NCBI GenBank assembly: GCA_902779785.1
Contig: CACZDC010000010.1
Coordinates: 1 to 64,000, forward strand
Direction of reading: 5' to 3'
DNA length: 64,000 nt
DNA from: an uncultured Bacteroidia bacterium
GTDB taxonomy: Bacteria > Bacteroidota > Bacteroidia > Bacteroidales > UBA932
Part shown: positions 51,634-60,422 of the stretch, one piece after another
How the letters are laid out: each line of letters opens with the position of its first letter
How positions within the stretch are numbered: position 1 is the stretch's first letter
Made by a program: the position numbers and the translations under genes
The notes under the pieces: model-generated
Database searches by the model: none
Told to the model about the DNA's origin: nothing
What the model saw: the letters and a program-made list of their open reading frames with translations, nothing else

Positions 51634-53230
51634 TATTGATGGCGGCGCCGACAAAACTGACAAAAAGCGGATGCGGGCGCTCCGGCGTACTCTTGTACTC
51701 GGGGTGGAACTGCGTCGCGATGAAGAAGGGATGCGAGGGCAGTTCGATGATCTCCACCAGCCCGGTGTCCGGATTGAAACCGCTCACAACCATGCCTGCT
51801 GCTTTCATCTGCTCCATATAGGCGCTGTTGAACTCATAGCGGTGACGGTGGCGCTCACGGATTTCATCCTCTCCGTAAATGCTATGAGCCAGCGTCCCCG
51901 GGACAAGGCGGCATCTGTATGCGCCCAGGCGCATGGTTCCACCCTTGATGGTGGTCGATTTCTGGCTTTCCATTAGGTCGATAACCGGATGGGTGGTGGA
52001 CGGATTCACTTCCGTGGAGGCAGCGTCCGCATAGCTCAGAACATTCCGGGCGAACTCGACCACGGCCATCTGCATCCCGAGACATATGCCGAAGAAAGGA
52101 ATCCCCTGCTCGCGGGCGAAGCGGACGGAGCATATCTTCCCCTCCAGCCCCCTTTCGCCGAAACCGGGCGCGACAAGGATGCCATTCATCCCGCCGAGAA
52201 GTTCCCCGACATTGTCCTTGTTCACGTGTTCTGCATGGATGGTATGGACTCTCACCTCGCATTCGTTGGCCACGCCGGCATGGACAAAACTCTCCTGGAT
52301 GCTCTTGTAGGCATCCTGCAATTCTACATATTTTCCCACCAGGGCGATGTCCACGGCGGTTTTGGGCGCCTTCAGCTTGACCAGGAACGCCTTCAGTGCA
52401 GTCAGGTCCGGCTGCGGCAAACCGGTGATTTCCAACTTATCGACAACCATCTGGTCCAGCCGTTCGGCCTCCATATTCAGCGGCACCTGGTAGATGCTCC
52501 ATGCATCGATGGACTGGATGACATGGCCAGGCTTGACATTACAGAAGAGGGCGATCTTGTGCCGGAGCTCCGGAGAGAGTTCCTTCTCCGTGCGGCACAC
52601 GATAATGTCCGGGTGGACGCCCAGGGCCTGGAGTTCCTGGACTGAATGCTGCGTGGGCTTGGTCTTGAGTTCCTTCGCCGCCTTCAGATAAGGGATTAGC
52701 GTCAGATGGATGGACAGGAAGTCTTCTTCGGGAAGTTCCCACTGAAGTTGCCGCATGGCTTCCACGAAGGGCTGACTTTCCATATCGCCGACCGTGCCGC
52801 CAACCTCGGTGATAATCACATCATAGTCGCCGGTCCTTCCCAGCAGCAGCATCCGCCGCTTGATCTCGTCTGTGATATGAGGGACGATCTGGACCGTTTT
52901 CCCGAGGTACGCACCCTCGCGCTCCTTGGTGATGACGGTATGGTAGATTTTTCCCGTCGTGACGTTATTGGCCTTGGATGTATGGATTCCCAGAAATCTT
53001 TCGTAGTGCCCCAGGTCCAGGTCAGTCTCAGCCCCGTCTTCAGTCACATAGCATTCACCATGTTCATAGGGATTGAGTGTCCCGGGGTCGATATTGATGT
53101 ATGGATCGAATTTCTGGATGGTGACCCGAAGTCCCCTCGCCTGCAGAAGTTTCGCAAGGGACGCGGCGATAATGCCCTTGCCAAGTGAGGAAGCAACGCC
53201 TCCCGTCACGAAGATATACTTTGTTTCCAT
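51620..53230 (-). CDS. pyrG: CTP synthase
   Basis: Glutamine-dependent amination of UTP to CTP. The 536-residue protein has the amidoligase start FVTGGVASSLGKGIIAASLA and the glutaminase domain with catalytic Cys in FFGICLGMQM and the His/Glu pair in FIATQFHPEYKSTPERP. A TAATTTTG element (53261-53268) upstream may be its promoter. It lies between two partly duplicated regions (YbjQ/EamA relics on one side, intact copies on the other). Confidence 0.97.
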   Translation of the reverse strand: METKYIFVTGGVASSLGKGIIAASLAKLLQARGLRVTIQKFDPYINIDPGTLNPYEHGECYVTEDGAETDLDLGHYERFLGIHTSKANNVTTGKIYHTVITKEREGAYLGKTVQIVPHITDEIKRRMLLLGRTGDYDVIITEVGGTVGDMESQPFVEAMRQLQWELPEEDFLSIHLTLIPYLKAAKELKTKPTQHSVQELQALGVHPDIIVCRTEKELSPELRHKIALFCNVKPGHVIQSIDAWSIYQVPLNMEAERLDQMVVDKLEITGLPQPDLTALKAFLVKLKAPKTAVDIALVGKYVELQDAYKSIQESFVHAGVANECEVRVHTIHAEHVNKDNVGELLGGMNGILVAPGFGERGLEGKICSVRFAREQGIPFFGICLGMQMAVVEFARNVLSYADAASTEVNPSTTHPVIDLMESQKSTTIKGGTMRLGAYRCRLVPGTLAHSIYGEDEIRERHRHRYEFNSAYMEQMKAAGMVVSGFNPDTGLVEIIELPSHPFFIATQFHPEYKSTPERPHPLFVSFVGAAINNAKI

Positions 53231-53293
53231 GGCCCGGATTTTCTACAAAAACCGGGTTACAAAATTAATCAAAACCCATTGAAATGGCAAGAC

Positions 53294-53431
53294 TTACTGC
53301 TTGTTTTTCTTGGATTCAATTATGTCTGTTATGGGCTGGATGGAAGTGCAAATATAGTGAAAAGTCTGCAAGTCTTGCAGTAATTTGGCCGTTCCCAGGT
53401 CGATGGCCAGCTCCTGTCTGAATAATGGCAT
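53294..53431 (-). pseudogene. 45-codon frame with MreB-like start, probable gene remnant
   Basis: Within the 341-nt gap between pyrG and the EamA gene, this frame reads MPLFRQELAIDLGTAKLLQD and continues 25 residues to a stop. The first 15 residues look like the N-terminus of MreB (QELAIDLGTAN in relatives); the rest does not. It may be a remnant created by deletion, or chance. The rest of the gap (53432-53572) shows nothing I recognise. Confidence 0.35.
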
Positions 53432-53572
53432 ATTTAATAATTCAAATCATTAGTGTCCACTAAAAAATTATATAGCTCCTTGATGGACTGACTCTTACGC
53501 ACACTATTTAAACATTCCTACGTCCATACCGAAGGCCGGTTTTATCACGTCTAAACACTCCATACGCCGTCC

Positions 53573-54475
53573 TCACTCTCTCTTCAAGCCGCGGCTTTTG
53601 CCCACGAGAATGACACCGCCGACGACGAGGGCGGAGGCGAGGACTTTCTGCCAGCTGAGGGCGTCGAGGCCTGCCCAGATGCTCACGATGGCGGCAATGA
53701 TGGGCTGGAGGTAGGAATACATACTCACCAGCGTGGGCCGGATGAATTTCTGGCCGTATGGAATCAGGAAATAGGCGACGAAGGTCGCGAAGAAAATCAG
53801 GTAGCCTATCTCCCAGCGGACGTCCGAGGGGATGGACGCGAAGTCGGTATGGACAAGGCCCACGATGGAAACAGGCAGGGAGAGGACCAGGGAGAAGAGG
53901 AAGCTCCATTTCATAAAGTTCACGACGCTGTATTTCGATATCAGCGGGCGGAAGAGGCCAAGGTAGAGCGAGAAGCTGAGGCTGTTGACAAGCAGCAGGA
54001 CTACGCCCCAGGGGGAAGTGGCCGCCGCGCCTCCTTCGTGGACAGAATTGAAGATAAGGAAAAGGATTCCGGCGAAACTGAGGGCCACTCCCCCGGCCTT
54101 CTTCCCGGTAATCGGCTCGCCCAGGAAGAGAAAGGCGAAAATCATCGTGAATATGGGCCCAAGGGTGCCTATTATGGCCGTGTCAATGGCGGAGGTCATC
54201 GTTATGGCCATAAGGAAGGTCATCTGCGGCACGAACAGGCCCACGAAGGAGGCCGCGGCGATTTTCAGATAGTCCCCCTTATCGATTTTCTCCCTCGGAG
54301 TGAAAATGGACAGGGCCCAGAACAGGAGGCTTGCACCTATGGCCCTAAGAGTGAAAAGGACGTATGGCGAGATAGTCTCAGAATTGGCTATATCCTTACA
54401 GAAGACGAGGTTAAGGCCGAATATCGTGTATGCGGCGGCTATGGAAAAATGTCCCTTCAGAGCGTTCTTTTCCAT
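53573..54475 (-). CDS. EamA family drug/metabolite transporter
   Basis: Ten-helix transporter of the DMT superfamily (300 residues) with two EamA halves; the second ends MYSYLQPIIAAIVSIW and VVGGVILVGKSRG. The substrate is unknown. It follows the AlkZ-like gene by 2 nt and ends in a segment that also exists as a fragment at 48515-48661. Confidence 0.92.
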   Translation of the reverse strand: MEKNALKGHFSIAAAYTIFGLNLVFCKDIANSETISPYVLFTLRAIGASLLFWALSIFTPREKIDKGDYLKIAAASFVGLFVPQMTFLMAITMTSAIDTAIIGTLGPIFTMIFAFLFLGEPITGKKAGGVALSFAGILFLIFNSVHEGGAAATSPWGVVLLLVNSLSFSLYLGLFRPLISKYSVVNFMKWSFLFSLVLSLPVSIVGLVHTDFASIPSDVRWEIGYLIFFATFVAYFLIPYGQKFIRPTLVSMYSYLQPIIAAIVSIWAGLDALSWQKVLASALVVGGVILVGKSRGLKRE

Positions 54476-54477
54476 AT

Positions 54478-55512
54478 CTAAAAGGAGTGAAAAGCCTTCA
54501 GCTGTTTTTCAATCGCCTCGTCCGGGACGGCCGGTCTTCCGTTGAAGAAATCCAAGGCCCCGTCCGCGGCCGACGGGGTCCAGTTGCCCACGACCTCTCC
54601 GTCAAGGAGGATGACTGGCCAGAAGATCCCGCGATTGTTATGGGCACGGTGGCTGTGGTCGGGACGGAGGGCGATATGGCGGCTCTTGTAGCCAATAAGG
54701 TACTCGTCATACGACGGCAGCAGGGTGACAAGGCCGCTGCGGAAGCCTCGGCTGCGTCCGTCCTGATGGCGGAAAAATGTAAGTCCATCTCTTTGGCCCT
54801 GAATGAGTTCGGAGCGAATAGAGTCCATAGCCTCCCGGCACTCGCCTATGCCAAGGCCGCTCCACCACACGAAGTCCTCCAGGGTCGCAGGACCGTGGCT
54901 GCGAAAGTATTTCCGGGCCAGAAGGGAGAGTGCCTCGTCCCTGGGAATCGGATTCAGCCTCGGCAGTTTCTGCTCCGCCAGGGCATAGCTGTGCTTCAGC
55001 GGAAAGAGGTCGCCGCTGCACAGAAGCCCCGAATATTCAGCCAGACGGATGTGGTAAGACAGACGGTGATCGTCCATCACAATGCCTTTCTCTGCGAGTG
55101 CCGCTGCAAAAGAGGTTTTTAGGGCGATACGGTTTTTCGAAAGGAAGTCACTGAAAATCAATTGCATACTGTCCTGCTCGGCTGCCGGAATGCTGACTCC
55201 ATTGGACTTCATCCATCCGGCAAGTCCGCGAAGGGCATTCACGCGGCAGAGGTCCAGCATCCACCTCCAGTCCTCCCCCAAAACCAGCTGCCAGGTGGTA
55301 CGGAAGAGATGGCCCCTCACTATCCGGCCTTCATTGTAGGCCGTCTCGAAGTCCCTGGCGGAAGGTCTTTTGGTCCGCATCGACACGGCCCATCGCATCA
55401 GACGGTACTCCTGCGCCTGCATAGCTCCGAACCACGACACCACCTCCGCAGCCTCCTTGAACTGCGGAGACGCGAGCTGCTGGTTCAGAAGTCTTGTCGA
55501 GACGGGATTCAT
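54478..55512 (-). CDS. AlkZ/YcaQ-like winged-helix DNA glycosylase family protein
   Basis: HTH_42 (AlkZ) superfamily protein of 344 residues. AlkZ-type enzymes remove alkylated bases and unhook interstrand cross-links. The catalytic-type QxQ motif is present as Gln32-Ala-Gln34 (GAMQAQEYR), and the C-terminal family string LLPSYDEYLIGYKSR is intact. Substrate and activity are inferred from family. Second gene of ybjQ - alkZ-like - eamA. Confidence 0.88.
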   Translation of the reverse strand: MNPVSTRLLNQQLASPQFKEAAEVVSWFGAMQAQEYRLMRWAVSMRTKRPSARDFETAYNEGRIVRGHLFRTTWQLVLGEDWRWMLDLCRVNALRGLAGWMKSNGVSIPAAEQDSMQLIFSDFLSKNRIALKTSFAAALAEKGIVMDDHRLSYHIRLAEYSGLLCSGDLFPLKHSYALAEQKLPRLNPIPRDEALSLLARKYFRSHGPATLEDFVWWSGLGIGECREAMDSIRSELIQGQRDGLTFFRHQDGRSRGFRSGLVTLLPSYDEYLIGYKSRHIALRPDHSHRAHNNRGIFWPVILLDGEVVGNWTPSAADGALDFFNGRPAVPDEAIEKQLKAFHSF

Positions 55513-55533
55513 CGAGGTCGCGCAGTACGAGCT

Positions 55534-55854
55534 TTATGCAAGCTTCACCGCAGTTCCCGAGGCCGTGACCATCAGCATTCCGCCGCCTTCGCCGAGAACT
55601 TCATAGTCAATGTCAATGCCTACGACCGCGTTTGCTCCAAGTTGAAACGCCCTCTCGGACATCTCGTTCAGCGCCTGCGTACGGGCCTTGATAAGTTCAT
55701 CCTCATAGGAACCGGAACGGCCTCCGATGAAGTTTCGGATACTGGCTCCGATATCACGGAGAAAGTTCACTCCAGCGACCACTTCGCCGAAAACCACTCC
55801 CTTGTACTCGGCGATGCTGTGTCCTTCCACGGACGGGGTTGTTGTAAGTATCAT
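55534..55854 (-). CDS. YbjQ family (DUF74) protein
   Basis: A 106-residue protein of the YbjQ/heavy-metal-binding-like family, which forms a pentameric or decameric ring of unknown function. Typical strings: [53 protein letters not shown] (in its parts [15 protein letters not shown]). It heads the three-gene operon; a TATCTTCG sequence (near 55872) resembles a -7 element. Confidence 0.92.
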   Translation of the reverse strand: MILTTTPSVEGHSIAEYKGVVFGEVVAGVNFLRDIGASIRNFIGGRSGSYEDELIKARTQALNEMSERAFQLGANAVVGIDIDYEVLGEGGGMLMVTASGTAVKLA

Positions 55855-55950
55855 AGCTTGGTATTATTTCCTGCGAAGATACTGAAAATTCGCCGAACAC
55901 TGAAATTCTCTATGCATCTCGCTCCGCCAGCCATATTTACGGGGCGGGTT

Positions 55951-56685
55951 TTATGGACAGGCGGAGGGGCGAAGGAGGCGGGTCAGGAGCATTCGGGGGT
56001 AGCCGTAGATGAGGGCGAAGAGGCAAAGGACGGTGTTGAGGACACTGATGCGGAAGAAGTCCCAGAAGGGGCGGAAGTGAGTGACGCGGTCTTCGGGATA
56101 GCTGACCTGCACCGGAACAGGAACAAGACTGATGCCTTTCCAGGCGGAGAAGACCAGCAGCGTGAGTTCGGCCTCGTAGCGGGAAGTCAGGATCCACAGC
56201 GGCGGCAAATCCTCAAGCGGATACACTCGGAAGCCAGTCTGGGTGTCCGGAAGCCGTCTGAGCGTCTGAAGGGCGAACCAGAAATTCGAGAAGCGGTTGG
56301 CGAAGCTGTTGCCGGCAGGCATCCCCTCCGCATCCAGGCGCCTGCTACCGACTACCAAAGTGCGTTCCCCGGCCGAGGCGAGAAGCAGAGGAATATCCTC
56401 CGGAGCGTGCTGACCGTCGGCATCCAAAGTTACGGCAAAGCGGTAACCGCCTTTACGCGCCGCAGTGAGCCCGGTGCGGAGCGCCCGGCCCTTGCCCTGG
56501 TTCTCCTGATGCCGCACCACTAGCGCCGGAAGGCCTTCCAGGAGCCCCTCGACCGGGATTTCGCTTCCGTCGTCCACCACGATCACCCCAATACCCTGCG
56601 CCAAAGTACGGCGGACAACATCGGCCACGGTGCGACTGTTGCCATAGGTCGGAATGACTGCACATATGTCAGAAAGCGGCACCAT
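55951..56685 (-). CDS. Family 2 glycosyltransferase of the pigment cluster
   Basis: GT-A fold glycosyltransferase (244 residues): start CAVIPTYGNSRTVADVV, VIVVDDGS, NQGKGRALRTGL, LDADGQH (the DxD-type metal site) and GSRRLDAEGMP. C-terminal hydrophobic segments suggest membrane contact. In aryl-polyene and flexirubin-type clusters such enzymes modify or build the lipid head. One nucleotide separates it from the dehydratase gene; last gene of the cluster on this side. Confidence 0.88.
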   Translation of the reverse strand: MVPLSDICAVIPTYGNSRTVADVVRRTLAQGIGVIVVDDGSEIPVEGLLEGLPALVVRHQENQGKGRALRTGLTAARKGGYRFAVTLDADGQHAPEDIPLLLASAGERTLVVGSRRLDAEGMPAGNSFANRFSNFWFALQTLRRLPDTQTGFRVYPLEDLPPLWILTSRYEAELTLLVFSAWKGISLVPVPVQVSYPEDRVTHFRPFWDFFRISVLNTVLCLFALIYGYPRMLLTRLLRPSACP

Positions 56686-56686
56686 C

Positions 56687-57031
56687 TCAACGATACTGAA
56701 GGGTCATTTTCGCGCAGAGCGTCTCTGAACAGAGGACATTCACTTTCCAGCGCAGCTCTCCGTCCGGAGCGAAGAGATAGGTTAGCAAGGTCTCCTCCCC
56801 CGGAATGACCGGCGAGACAAACTTGACATTGACCGCCTCCTCCAATTCCAACGCCCCTCCTGCACCCTCCTCCGAAAGCAGTTCCGTCGCAATCTGGATG
56901 AGTATTACTCCCGGAGTAATCGGATAGCCGGGGAAATGGGCGGCATAGACCGGCGAAGACGGATCGAGCCGGACGACGGCCTTCCCGCTCGCGCACGAAA
57001 CTATATGGTACAGGCTGTCTTTCAGGCTCAT
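56687..57031 (-). CDS. FabZ/FabA-like 3-hydroxyacyl-ACP dehydratase
   Basis: Hot-dog fold dehydratase (114 residues) with the catalytic His in HFPGYPITPGVILIQ. Expected to act on polyketide or polyene intermediates carried on the cluster's ACPs. Overlaps the LolA-like gene by 4 nt. Second dehydratase of the cluster besides 61462-61899. Confidence 0.88.
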   Translation of the reverse strand: MSLKDSLYHIVSCASGKAVVRLDPSSPVYAAHFPGYPITPGVILIQIATELLSEEGAGGALELEEAVNVKFVSPVIPGEETLLTYLFAPDGELRWKVNVLCSETLCAKMTLQYR

Positions 57032-57570
57032 TTGCGCTTGACTGAATAAAACTCTATGAAAGTGCTGTCCCCGTCGAGGCCGGAAAGCAGCACGGAATGG
57101 ATATAATAAGTCTGAGGATCCACCTTGACGACAATCCTTGAAAACAAGCGCTTCAAGTCTCCACGGATAGGATCGAGGATAATGCTAAGTTCCTTTCCTT
57201 CAAGTGTTGACACCTTGAAATCCTTCTCGGAGGGAAGGCGGAAACGGCGAGCCGAAGCGGCGTCGGATGCGTTGAATTCACTCAAGCGAGGCGTCGGCGA
57301 GACGATCTCCCAGCGAAGATAATCCGGCGCGGCGAGAGTGAGTTTCCCCTTTGAGACAAGATCTTCGCTGAGCATAGGGGAATGCCGCCGCTGGGTAAAC
57401 TCCGCCTCGAGCGACGAAGGAAAGTTCGCCTCCTTAAGCCGCGAGAGCACCTCCGCCCCCGCCACCGAAGCCCCCGCAGAAACACCCGCAGAAGCCCCCG
57501 CCGCCGGCCCCTGCGCCGACACTTCGACGCAGAAAAGGACAGCCGCCAATATGAGAGCTAACCGCCTCAT
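57028..57570 (-). CDS. LolA-like outer-membrane lipoprotein carrier family protein
   Basis: Secreted LolA-fold protein of 180 residues (signal peptide MRRLALILAAVLFCVEVSAQ, then an Ala/Gly/Val-rich spacer). Strings LEAEFTQRRHSPMLSEDL, SKGKLTLAAPDYLRWEIVSP fit the family. In aryl-polyene clusters a LolA-like protein is thought to help carry the lipid product across the periplasm. The ATG at 57570 overlaps the upstream stop by 4 nt, which decides the start. Confidence 0.88.
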   Translation of the reverse strand: MRRLALILAAVLFCVEVSAQGPAAGASAGVSAGASVAGAEVLSRLKEANFPSSLEAEFTQRRHSPMLSEDLVSKGKLTLAAPDYLRWEIVSPTPRLSEFNASDAASARRFRLPSEKDFKVSTLEGKELSIILDPIRGDLKRLFSRIVVKVDPQTYYIHSVLLSGLDGDSTFIEFYSVKRK

Positions 57571-57920
57571 CTTGCAATCAGGACACAACCTGTCATAACC
57601 AGGAAAACGCCCACCCACTGCACCCAGCTGACGGATTCCTTAAAAATCAAGATAGCCGCAAACATCCCGAAGACATAGCTCATACAAGAAAGCGGATAGG
57701 CTATGCTGAAGGGGAAATGCTTGAGGATATAGAGCCAGAGCACCGTCGCAATGCCGAAGGAAACGCCGCAGCCGAGGTACCACCAGTTGGTAAGCTGGGC
57801 GCGGAAAAATTTCCAGCTCCAGCTGAATGGTCCGGAGACCGCAAGGCCGAGTTTCAGAAGGACCTGGCCGCCGCAGAGGAAGATGCTCTGCAAAAGTGCA
57901 AGAGGAATCAATTTCCACAT
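57567..57920 (-). CDS. Small four-helix DMT/SMR-type membrane protein
   Basis: A 117-residue protein with four membrane helices like SMR transporters or ArnE/ArnF-type flippase subunits (SYVFGMFAAILIFKESVSW near the end). Within the pigment cluster it could flip a lipid intermediate; this is inference from context. Overlaps the genes on both sides. Confidence 0.82.
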   Translation of the reverse strand: MWKLIPLALLQSIFLCGGQVLLKLGLAVSGPFSWSWKFFRAQLTNWWYLGCGVSFGIATVLWLYILKHFPFSIAYPLSCMSYVFGMFAAILIFKESVSWVQWVGVFLVMTGCVLIAR

Positions 57921-58510
57921 AAGTCTCGTAAATTTTCAGGAGTAAGCTCCACGCTTCCTTCGCAGCCAAGGACCAGGGAGGTAGCCCGTGGAACCACGAC
58001 TCCCGGGAAGGCAGCCTCCAGGTCAGGAGTCGTCTCGTCGAAGCAGCCGACAAGGGCATTGTCTATGTCCCCGAGGGCGATCTGCATATAAGCGTCCAGC
58101 AGCGCGCTCTCGAAAGAGCCCATCGGAATGGTGGAGGCCTGGCCGCCGCTCACGCGGTGGGAATAAGTCGCATTGTAGCCGTGGCACTTCAGCCTTATGG
58201 CAAGCAGCGAACTAATGGTGTTGTGCGTGGACTGCATAAAATGGGTAGGCTTCATAGGAGCGTCCACAAGACCTTTCATAGCCTTCAAGAAATCCTCCGA
58301 ATTCCGGATGCAGCCGAAGTCCGTCGCCGTGATGATGGCGTCCGGAACTTCCACTCCCGCCGCCTTGAGAGCCTCCGCCGAGGTCCATACCGCCCTTTTC
58401 ATCAGGGCGCCCATACGCCTCGCCTCGATGGGCGAGAAAAGCTGCCTGTAGTCCGGCTCGGCGTCGCCCGCCCGGAGGGAAGAGTGCGATATGAGATAGA
58501 CCTTACGCAT
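57908..58510 (-). CDS. Ketosynthase-like chain-length-factor homolog (short)
   Basis: A 200-residue N-terminal-type ketosynthase fold without a full active site. FMQSTHNTISSLLAIRLKCH occupies the nucleophile region and has Gln in place of catalytic Cys, as in chain-length factors; the C-terminal half of a normal KS is missing. It probably pairs with the neighbouring ketosynthase to set chain length. Overlaps the KS gene by 8 nt. Confidence 0.85.
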   Translation of the reverse strand: MRKVYLISHSSLRAGDAEPDYRQLFSPIEARRMGALMKRAVWTSAEALKAAGVEVPDAIITATDFGCIRNSEDFLKAMKGLVDAPMKPTHFMQSTHNTISSLLAIRLKCHGYNATYSHRVSGGQASTIPMGSFESALLDAYMQIALGDIDNALVGCFDETTPDLEAAFPGVVVPRATSLVLGCEGSVELTPENLRDLCGN

Positions 58511-59654
58511 TGGAAATCAAAAGGGATGTGTCATTCCCACCGAAGCCGAAGGAATTGCAAAGGACGTGCCTCAACGGGCGCTCCAACTCCTTGACTGAAG
58601 GGATTATACAGGCAGGATCGGCTTCTTTCCAGTTCAGTTGGCGGGGGACGAAGCCCTCCGAAAGCGCCAGAAGGCAGATGACCGCCTCTATGGAGCCGGA
58701 AGCGCTGGTGGTATGGCCGGTGAAGGCCTTGGTGGACGAAACCGGAGGCAACGCCTCTCCGAACACTCTCCGAAGAGCCGCCGATTCGGCCGCGTCGTTG
58801 TCCGGAGTCCCGGTGCCGTGGGCATTGACATAATCGATGTCCTCCGGACGCAAGCCGGCACTCGAAAGAGCCTTCTGCATTGCCAGGAACGCGCCCTCGC
58901 CGGTAGGTGAAGAGGCCGTCTGGTGATAGGCGTCGCAGGCATTTCCGAAGCCGGAGAGCCGGGCAAGAGCCTTTCCTCCCCGCCCGCGCAGAGACTCCTC
59001 CGATTCAAGGATAAGGAAAGCCGCACCCTCGCCGAGATTCAGTCCGGCGCGGCTCTTGTCAAAGGGCCTGCAAGGCTCCCTGTCCACAATCATAAGCGAA
59101 TTGAAGCCGTTCAGATGGAAGGAAGAAAGCGCCTCCGAACCTCCTACGGCAACCCTCGAAGCCAGACCGCTGCGGATAAGGTTCGCGCCGCACAGGATGG
59201 CATTTGCCGCCGACGAGCAGGCCGTAGAGAGCGTAGTCGACCACAAAGCCCCGCCGAAATGGGCCGCAATCGCTTCGGTGCTCGCTCCGCAGTCGTGCAG
59301 AGCGTTGTAGACGGGAAAACTCTTCTCCGTCAGGTCCATACCGCCGACCGTCGTCCCTCCAATGAGCGGGATTGCGGACAAATCCCCGATCCCGGCCTCC
59401 TCCAAAGCCTCTTTCAAGGCCAGGATGCCAAGCAAAGAAGTCCTCGGAAGCCCTGCGGGAGCCCCGCAAAGCGCCGCCAGCTCTTCGGAAGAAGCCTTCA
59501 CTTCTCCGAGAAGCACCTCCTCAAGCTGAGTTTCAAGGTACTTCCGCGGAGCAATGCCCGAACGGCCGGAGCGCAGCGAAGCGAGGGTTTCAGCCTTGCC
59601 GAACCCGATTGCGCTCACTACCCCGGCGCCGCTTATGAAAATAGGTGGAATCAC
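58503..59654 (-). CDS. Beta-ketoacyl-ACP synthase (KS) of the pigment cluster
   Basis: Complete ketosynthase (383 residues) that elongates acyl-ACP by decarboxylative condensation. Catalytic Cys146 is in LSTACSSAANAIL; the two His residues are in NAHGTGTPDNDAAE and FTGHTTSASGSIEA. Overlaps the acyl carrier protein gene by 4 nt. Confidence 0.94.
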   Translation of the reverse strand: MIPPIFISGAGVVSAIGFGKAETLASLRSGRSGIAPRKYLETQLEEVLLGEVKASSEELAALCGAPAGLPRTSLLGILALKEALEEAGIGDLSAIPLIGGTTVGGMDLTEKSFPVYNALHDCGASTEAIAAHFGGALWSTTLSTACSSAANAILCGANLIRSGLASRVAVGGSEALSSFHLNGFNSLMIVDREPCRPFDKSRAGLNLGEGAAFLILESEESLRGRGGKALARLSGFGNACDAYHQTASSPTGEGAFLAMQKALSSAGLRPEDIDYVNAHGTGTPDNDAAESAALRRVFGEALPPVSSTKAFTGHTTSASGSIEAVICLLALSEGFVPRQLNWKEADPACIIPSVKELERPLRHVLCNSFGFGGNDTSLLISNA

Positions 59655-59911
59655 TTGGTCCTGTGGGCGTTGATATATTCTGCCATCACGGCGATGCTCT
59701 TCAGAACGGGCTTGCCTTCAGCCGGATTGGACAGGCGGATGCCATAGTCACGCTCCAGAAGGACAATCAGTTCCAGCACGTCGATGGAGTCCAGACCGAG
59801 ACCTTCGTCGCCGAACAAAGGGGCGTTCTCGTCGATGTCCCCGGGAGTGACCCCGTCCAGATTCAGCGAATCTATGATCTTGGTTTTCAGTTCTTTGATC
59901 AAATCTTCCAT
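59651..59911 (-). CDS. Acyl carrier protein
   Basis: ACP of 86 residues with the phosphopantetheine Ser42 in GLGLDSIDVLEL. Carries the growing chain for the cluster's ketosynthases. Overlaps the following accessory gene by 13 nt. Confidence 0.94.
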   Translation of the reverse strand: MEDLIKELKTKIIDSLNLDGVTPGDIDENAPLFGDEGLGLDSIDVLELIVLLERDYGIRLSNPAEGKPVLKSIAVMAEYINAHRTK

Positions 59912-60422
59912 ATTACATTGTCTTTATTGAATTCATATTGTCCATTTTCGCGGCCGACGAGGAAGGCGAAGGCCTCGAAATCCTCCTCCGAGCGGCAGTC
60001 TATCCATCCGACAACCGCCTCCCGCGTTTCCCTGTCCTGGAAAGCCTCCTCGACCGTCCTGACGAAAAGTTCCGGATCGAACTTCTCCATCACGAAGGCC
60101 GAAGTCTCCCCCGCATATTTGTTCCAACTATATTGGGAAGGGTATATACAAAGAGCGCCGGGGAAGGAAAATCCATCAGGGAGTCGCCGTAATTGCGGTC
60201 ATTGCAGTAAGAGCCGTTCCGGCTGAACATAAGTACTGCGCGGTCGTGGCGAAGCACAAAGCGGTCCGGCTCATCCTTTACGAGCATTTCCGTGAGCAGG
60301 AAGCCCAGCCTGCAGAGGACGTCCATCTTGAAGAACTTCGGATAGTCGCCGGCCACTTTGCGGTAAAGAGCCTCGAGAGACGTCCCGCAAGGGATACTGA
60401 CCCGGGAAATGATGCTCAGCAT
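59899..60422 (-). pseudogene. Frameshifted accessory ketosynthase-region gene (about 174 residues if repaired)
   Basis: Two frames together make one protein. The first (60422 to 60090) runs from MLSIISRVSIPCG to LPNIVGTNM and then into a nonsense tail RGRLRPS. The second (to 59899) carries the continuation YAGETSAFVMEKFDPELFV and ends DNVIWKI. One nucleotide is missing at the A-run around 60118-60120 (minus strand ACAAATATG where ACAAAATATG would keep frame). Relatives in aryl-polyene or flexirubin-type clusters are single small proteins annotated as 3-oxoacyl-ACP-synthase-like, containing FSRNGSYCND and SPALFVYTLPN as here. A sequencing error, a real mutation or programmed slippage are all possible. 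Confidence 0.8.
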
